Assembly (NCBI GenBank): GCA_007119395.1 | Contig: SKPS01000052.1 | Span: forward strand, 1-10,514 | DNA from: Lentimicrobiaceae bacterium | Lineage (GTDB): Bacteria > Bacteroidota > Bacteroidia > Bacteroidales > SKPS01 | Length of the DNA: 10,514 nt | Direction of reading: 5' to 3' | Translations under genes and position numbers: made by a program | In this document: positions 7,785 to 10,514 of the stretch, piece after piece | Position numbering within the stretch: position 1 is the stretch's first letter | Layout: every line of letters begins with the position of its first letter | The notes under the pieces: model-generated | Seen by the model: the letters and a program-made list of their open reading frames with translations, nothing else | The model's database searches: none | What the model was told of the DNA's origin: nothing

Positions 7785-9017
7785 TCAGTACCAATCGTCG
7801 TCTTCCTCTTCAATCAGGTTGCCATTGATATCAAAAAAGTGTTCATGTTGTATTTCACGTCCTTGTTGCCTCATCACCACCTGGTATAGCATTCGGTGTG
7901 TTTCATCGGGGATGATGCGGCACACTTCGGTGCGCCATTCGTGGTCATAGCGACTGTTGAGGAACTGCTGAGCCCTTGTGGGGAGCTCCCTTATGCTGAT
8001 GCTCTCGCCGATGCCGTCGCCATCTGCAAGGGCATCATCGCTGGTTGCCCGTTGCCACCGCCGGTCCTCACGCTCTCTTCTCTCTTGTTCTACTATGTCG
8101 TATTCGGGATATACTGTGGCCACGTGCCTTCCTGCCCGTGTGAAGTAGATACGTGTGGGCAGCAGTTCCTGGTCACCCGCCAACTCTTTATCGGCCTTTT
8201 CAATAATGGAAATCACCAGATAGCGTTCACGAGGTGGCTCTTGAACATCCTCAGCATGCACGAAGTCAAAGTCATCGATGTTCTCATTAAACCAACGCTG
8301 GATGCCCTGATGGAGGTTTCTGTACCTGGTGTTTAACCTTACCGATGTAAACAGCCACTCCCCTTCATGGGTATAAAGGATATAAGCCTCCTCACCCCTG
8401 ATGGTGTAATCGGCACGCAGCGCTGTGTCAACATCCGTCCAAACCACATCCATCGCATTCCTCGCCTTCCTGTTAAAATCACGCAACAACTGAGGGGGGA
8501 GGTCTATTTTGTCTTCATCATCCTCCTCCTTATCCTCACCACTCCCTTCGCTAAGGAAATTGCCGTTGTTGGCAAACCGTACCATCGTCACCGGCGGATC
8601 AGGGTCATTTTGTTGCCTTCTGGGCACCAGCTCCACTTCGTAATACCGGTTTCTGGGAAACTCCTGTACAAACGAAGCCTTGCGAACCACTTGTCCACGA
8701 TAATTCCTGCGTAAATACTGTTGGGTATTGGGGCGTAACTCCTCCAGCGTCATCATGGTGCGCTGGATCTTCATCCTTCCGTCAGGTTGAAACACTGCAT
8801 AGTTCTCCTGGTTCCTGAACTGGAAAGTGACCCGGTAGTTGTTACCCTGGATCTCCCACACAGGATCGGTAGCACGCCGGAAACGCCGATTGTACATATC
8901 CATTACTGCAGGAATAACCTCGTTCTCATCAATTATTTGTGCCGCCAGCTCAATCACCGTAAACGGAAAAACCAGCAGAAACACCAGTAACGCGCGAATG
9001 GTGCCGGATATCTTCAT
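7785..9017 (-). CDS. Secreted protein with repeated PepSY-like units
   Basis: I chose the ATG at 9017, giving 410 residues, because it starts a good signal peptide (KISGTIR, then a hydrophobic stretch to about residue 26, ELAA before Gln27). A GTG at 9071 in the same frame overlaps the promoter. The mature protein contains two full units and one half unit resembling the PepSY-like family (PF11396). Unit 1 (about 31-157) has VMDMYNRRFRRATDPVWEI, and unit 2 (about 172-308) has LLRDFNRKARNAMDVVW. Each puts a Trp (54, 193) before a run of beta strands and ends in a strand plus glycine turn. The third piece (about 338-405) matches only the second half, from ELPTRAQQFLNSRY onward. An acidic linker (about 158-170) separates units 1 and 2, and the tail EEEDDDWY is acidic too. 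The location is probably periplasm or outer surface; no lipobox is present. PepSY-like domains are proposed to bind or inhibit peptidases, but no function is proven here. Confidence -1.
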   Translation of the reverse strand: MKISGTIRALLVFLLVFPFTVIELAAQIIDENEVIPAVMDMYNRRFRRATDPVWEIQGNNYRVTFQFRNQENYAVFQPDGRMKIQRTMMTLEELRPNTQQYLRRNYRGQVVRKASFVQEFPRNRYYEVELVPRRQQNDPDPPVTMVRFANNGNFLSEGSGEDKEEDDEDKIDLPPQLLRDFNRKARNAMDVVWTDVDTALRADYTIRGEEAYILYTHEGEWLFTSVRLNTRYRNLHQGIQRWFNENIDDFDFVHAEDVQEPPRERYLVISIIEKADKELAGDQELLPTRIYFTRAGRHVATVYPEYDIVEQERREREDRRWQRATSDDALADGDGIGESISIRELPTRAQQFLNSRYDHEWRTEVCRIIPDETHRMLYQVVMRQQGREIQHEHFFDINGNLIEEEDDDWY

Positions 9018-9070
9018 TGCCTGGTAGGTTTTGTTTGTTTTAAAAAAATCAATCACATTATTCCAGTCCA

Positions 9071-9078
9071 CAAAGATA
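9071..9078 (-). promoter_or_regulatory. -7 promoter element of the PepSY-like gene
   Basis: TATCTTTG (9078-9071, minus strand) matches TAnnTTTG exactly. At the expected -33 position there is only a run of T, so the upstream element is weak. A start near 9064 gives a leader of about 47 bases before ATG 9017, which supports that start codon over the GTG at 9071. Confidence -1.
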
Positions 9079-9110
9079 AAAGATTTCGCCGAAAAAAAAA
9101 AGATGCAGAC

Positions 9111-9131
9111 AAAAAACTCACAATACGTGAG
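9111..9131 (-). terminator. Rho-independent terminator of purA
   Basis: Read on the minus strand, CTCAC (9131-9127), loop GTATT and GTGAG (9121-9117) form a perfect five-base stem followed by six T (9116-9111). It lies about 24 bases after the purA stop codon and upstream of the promoter of the next gene, so the two genes are transcribed separately. Confidence -1.
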
Positions 9132-9154
9132 CGTTCAATCCGGGAAGGTCTTGG

Positions 9155-10453
9155 TTATCGTTTGTCCAGCGCCACCATCTGGCATCTGTCGGGGCCGGTA
9201 GAGAGGTACTGCATGGGCACACCGAGCTCTTTTTCGAGCAGTCTGATGTACTCCATCAGCGGACCGGGGATCTCCTGCAGGTGGTTAATCTGTGTGATGT
9301 CTTCTCTCCATCCGGGGAGGTGCCGTAGTTGTGGTATCACCTGATCGGTTTCACAGCGGTAATTCCATTGGCTGAAGGTTTCATTGTTGATTTGATACGC
9401 ATCACAGATTCCGATTTGTTCGAAAGGGGAGAGCACATCGGCTTTGGTCATGATGAGTCGTGTTACCCCATTGATGGCAGTGGCGTATTTCAGCGCCGGG
9501 AGATCGACCCATCCACAACGGCGTGGTCTTCCTGTTGTTGAGCCAAATTCATGGCCATGTTTTCTGAGCGCATCACCGGTTTCATTGAGTAGTTCAGTTG
9601 GGAACGGCCCTGAACCTACACGTGTGCAGTAGGCTTTGAAAACGCCATACACTTCATCGATTGCCTGTGGTGGTATCCCTAACCCGGTACATGCTGCCGA
9701 GGCGATGGTGTTGGAGGATGTGACAAAAGGGTACGATCCGAAGTCCACATCGAGCAGCGCCCCTTGCGCCCCTTCTGCCAGAATGCGTTTGCCTGAAGCC
9801 AGCATAGCGTGAATCAACTGTTCCGAATCCACAAGCGAAAGCTCTCTGATGGTGTCAGCCGCTACAAACCATTCACGCTCATACGCACCAAAAGGCATCC
9901 CTTCAATGACCAATCCAAGCGGGTCAAACCCCAAACCCTGCATCAACTGAAAATGCCAACTCTTCAAACGGTTGTACCTGTCGTTGAAATCACCCGCCTC
10001 CAGATCACCTACGCGAAGTCCCTGCCTGGCCACCTTGTCGGTGTAAGTGGGGCCAATCCCCTTCAGCGTTGATCCGATCTTGTTGTCGCCCTTCATGTGC
10101 TCTAAACAGGCATCCATCAAACGATGTGTAGGTAAAATCAGATGCGCTCTGCGCGAAATGTGCAGCGAAGCCCTGTAGTTGATGCCATGTGCATCAAGCC
10201 CCTGCAACTCCTTCACAAAGATGCGTGGATCCAGGATCACCCCGTTGCCTATCAGATTCATCTTACCGGGATGGAAAATCCCCGAGGGAATCGTGTGCAA
10301 TACATGCTTTTTCCCGTCGAACTCAAGGGTGTGACCGGCATTAGGGCCACCCTGGAAACGGGCAATTACATCGTAATCATCAGTAAACACATCAACAATC
10401 TTCCCCTTCCCTTCATCACCCCACTGCAAACCTAAAATCACATCAACCTTCAT
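9155..10453 (-). CDS. purA: Adenylosuccinate synthetase
   Basis: This 432-residue cytosolic enzyme joins IMP and aspartate using GTP to make adenylosuccinate, the first step from IMP to AMP. The N-terminus MKVDVILGLQWGDEGKGK holds the GTP-binding loop and the catalytic Asp13; FQGGPNAGHT holds catalytic His41. Other family motifs in order are GSTLKGIGPTY, LAEGAQGALLDVDFGSYPFVTSSNT, the aspartate/IMP loop RVGSGPFPTE, GSTTGRPRRCGW, TKADVL for guanine binding, and STGPDR near the C-terminus. The length is normal and all key residues are present. ATG 10453 is preferred because it puts the catalytic residues at the standard positions 13 and 41; the adjacent ATG 10456 is equally possible, and a TTG at 10474 is unlikely. 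No consensus promoter is seen in the 58 bases upstream. An upstream frame ends exactly at the start, so purA may be the downstream gene of an operon. Confidence -1.
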   Translation of the reverse strand: MKVDVILGLQWGDEGKGKIVDVFTDDYDVIARFQGGPNAGHTLEFDGKKHVLHTIPSGIFHPGKMNLIGNGVILDPRIFVKELQGLDAHGINYRASLHISRRAHLILPTHRLMDACLEHMKGDNKIGSTLKGIGPTYTDKVARQGLRVGDLEAGDFNDRYNRLKSWHFQLMQGLGFDPLGLVIEGMPFGAYEREWFVAADTIRELSLVDSEQLIHAMLASGKRILAEGAQGALLDVDFGSYPFVTSSNTIASAACTGLGIPPQAIDEVYGVFKAYCTRVGSGPFPTELLNETGDALRKHGHEFGSTTGRPRRCGWVDLPALKYATAINGVTRLIMTKADVLSPFEQIGICDAYQINNETFSQWNYRCETDQVIPQLRHLPGWREDITQINHLQEIPGPLMEYIRLLEKELGVPMQYLSTGPDRCQMVALDKR

Positions 10454-10455
10454 CA

Positions 10456-10514
10456 TCAATCGTTTTCTGAACAATACCCATTGTACAAGGCCCTCTCACC
10501 GGCCAGATACGAAC
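10456..10514 (-). CDS. Possible C-terminal end of the gene upstream of purA (partial)
   Basis: On the minus strand one frame is open from the window edge to a TGA at 10458-10456, giving 18 residues that end in ALYNGYCSEND. The A of this stop is also the first base of the upstream purA ATG, an arrangement typical of translationally coupled genes. In many Bacteroidota a Fur-family regulator gene precedes purA, and a Cys near the C-terminus would suit that, but 18 residues are too few to assign a family. Another frame also stays open here, so the call rests mainly on the stop-start overlap. Confidence -1.
   Translation of the reverse strand, partial: SYLAGERALYNGYCSEND

Noticed and set aside
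7896..8990. Several open plus-strand frames opposite the PepSY-like gene
   Set aside because: They are mirror frames of a gene with a clear signal peptide, repeats and promoter; their translations show no domain pattern and they have no promoter of their own.
9162..10435. Plus-strand open frames opposite purA
   Set aside because: The minus-strand frame is unmistakably PurA over its whole length, so these are shadows.

Overview
The window reads as chromosomal DNA of a member of the phylum Bacteroidota, probably order Bacteroidales. Three things point there. Intergenic regions carry the phylum's characteristic promoter (TTTG, 19-21 bases, then TAnnTTTG), while Shine-Dalgarno sequences are weak or absent. 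A secreted protein has PepSY-like repeats of a kind common in this phylum. The YfhO-type membrane protein, flippase and glycosyltransferase also resemble Bacteroidota envelope genes. I saw no insertion sequence, CRISPR array, tRNA or rRNA.

Layout. At the left edge (1-643, minus strand) lies the N-terminal 214 residues of a protein with a nucleotidyltransferase-like acidic motif; its C-terminus is outside the window. It is divergent from a plus-strand series across a 317-base intergenic region that holds candidate promoters in both directions and a possibly structured leader. The plus series is a metal-dependent amidohydrolase (961-1911, followed by a good terminator), a large YfhO-family membrane protein (2101-4896), a Wzx-type polysaccharide flippase (4960-6408) and, behind its own strong promoter, a GT4 glycosyltransferase (6594-7772). 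Two minus-strand genes converge on these: a secreted protein with about two and a half PepSY-like units (7785-9017), and purA, adenylosuccinate synthetase (9155-10453). purA ends at its own terminator. The last bases of an upstream minus-strand reading frame touch its start codon at the right edge.

How the genes may work together. YfhO protein, flippase and GT4 enzyme are all parts expected in assembly, membrane transfer or glycosyl decoration of a surface glycan, and the left-edge protein may belong to the same theme. No polymerase, ligase or nucleotide-sugar genes are visible, so this is not a complete O-antigen or capsule locus. The amidohydrolase has all its metal ligands but no substrate can be assigned. 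purA is housekeeping purine synthesis and marks the edge of the envelope region. Nothing here is a clearly new system. The items most worth checking are the leader at 644-754, the PepSY-like repeat protein and the left-edge protein.
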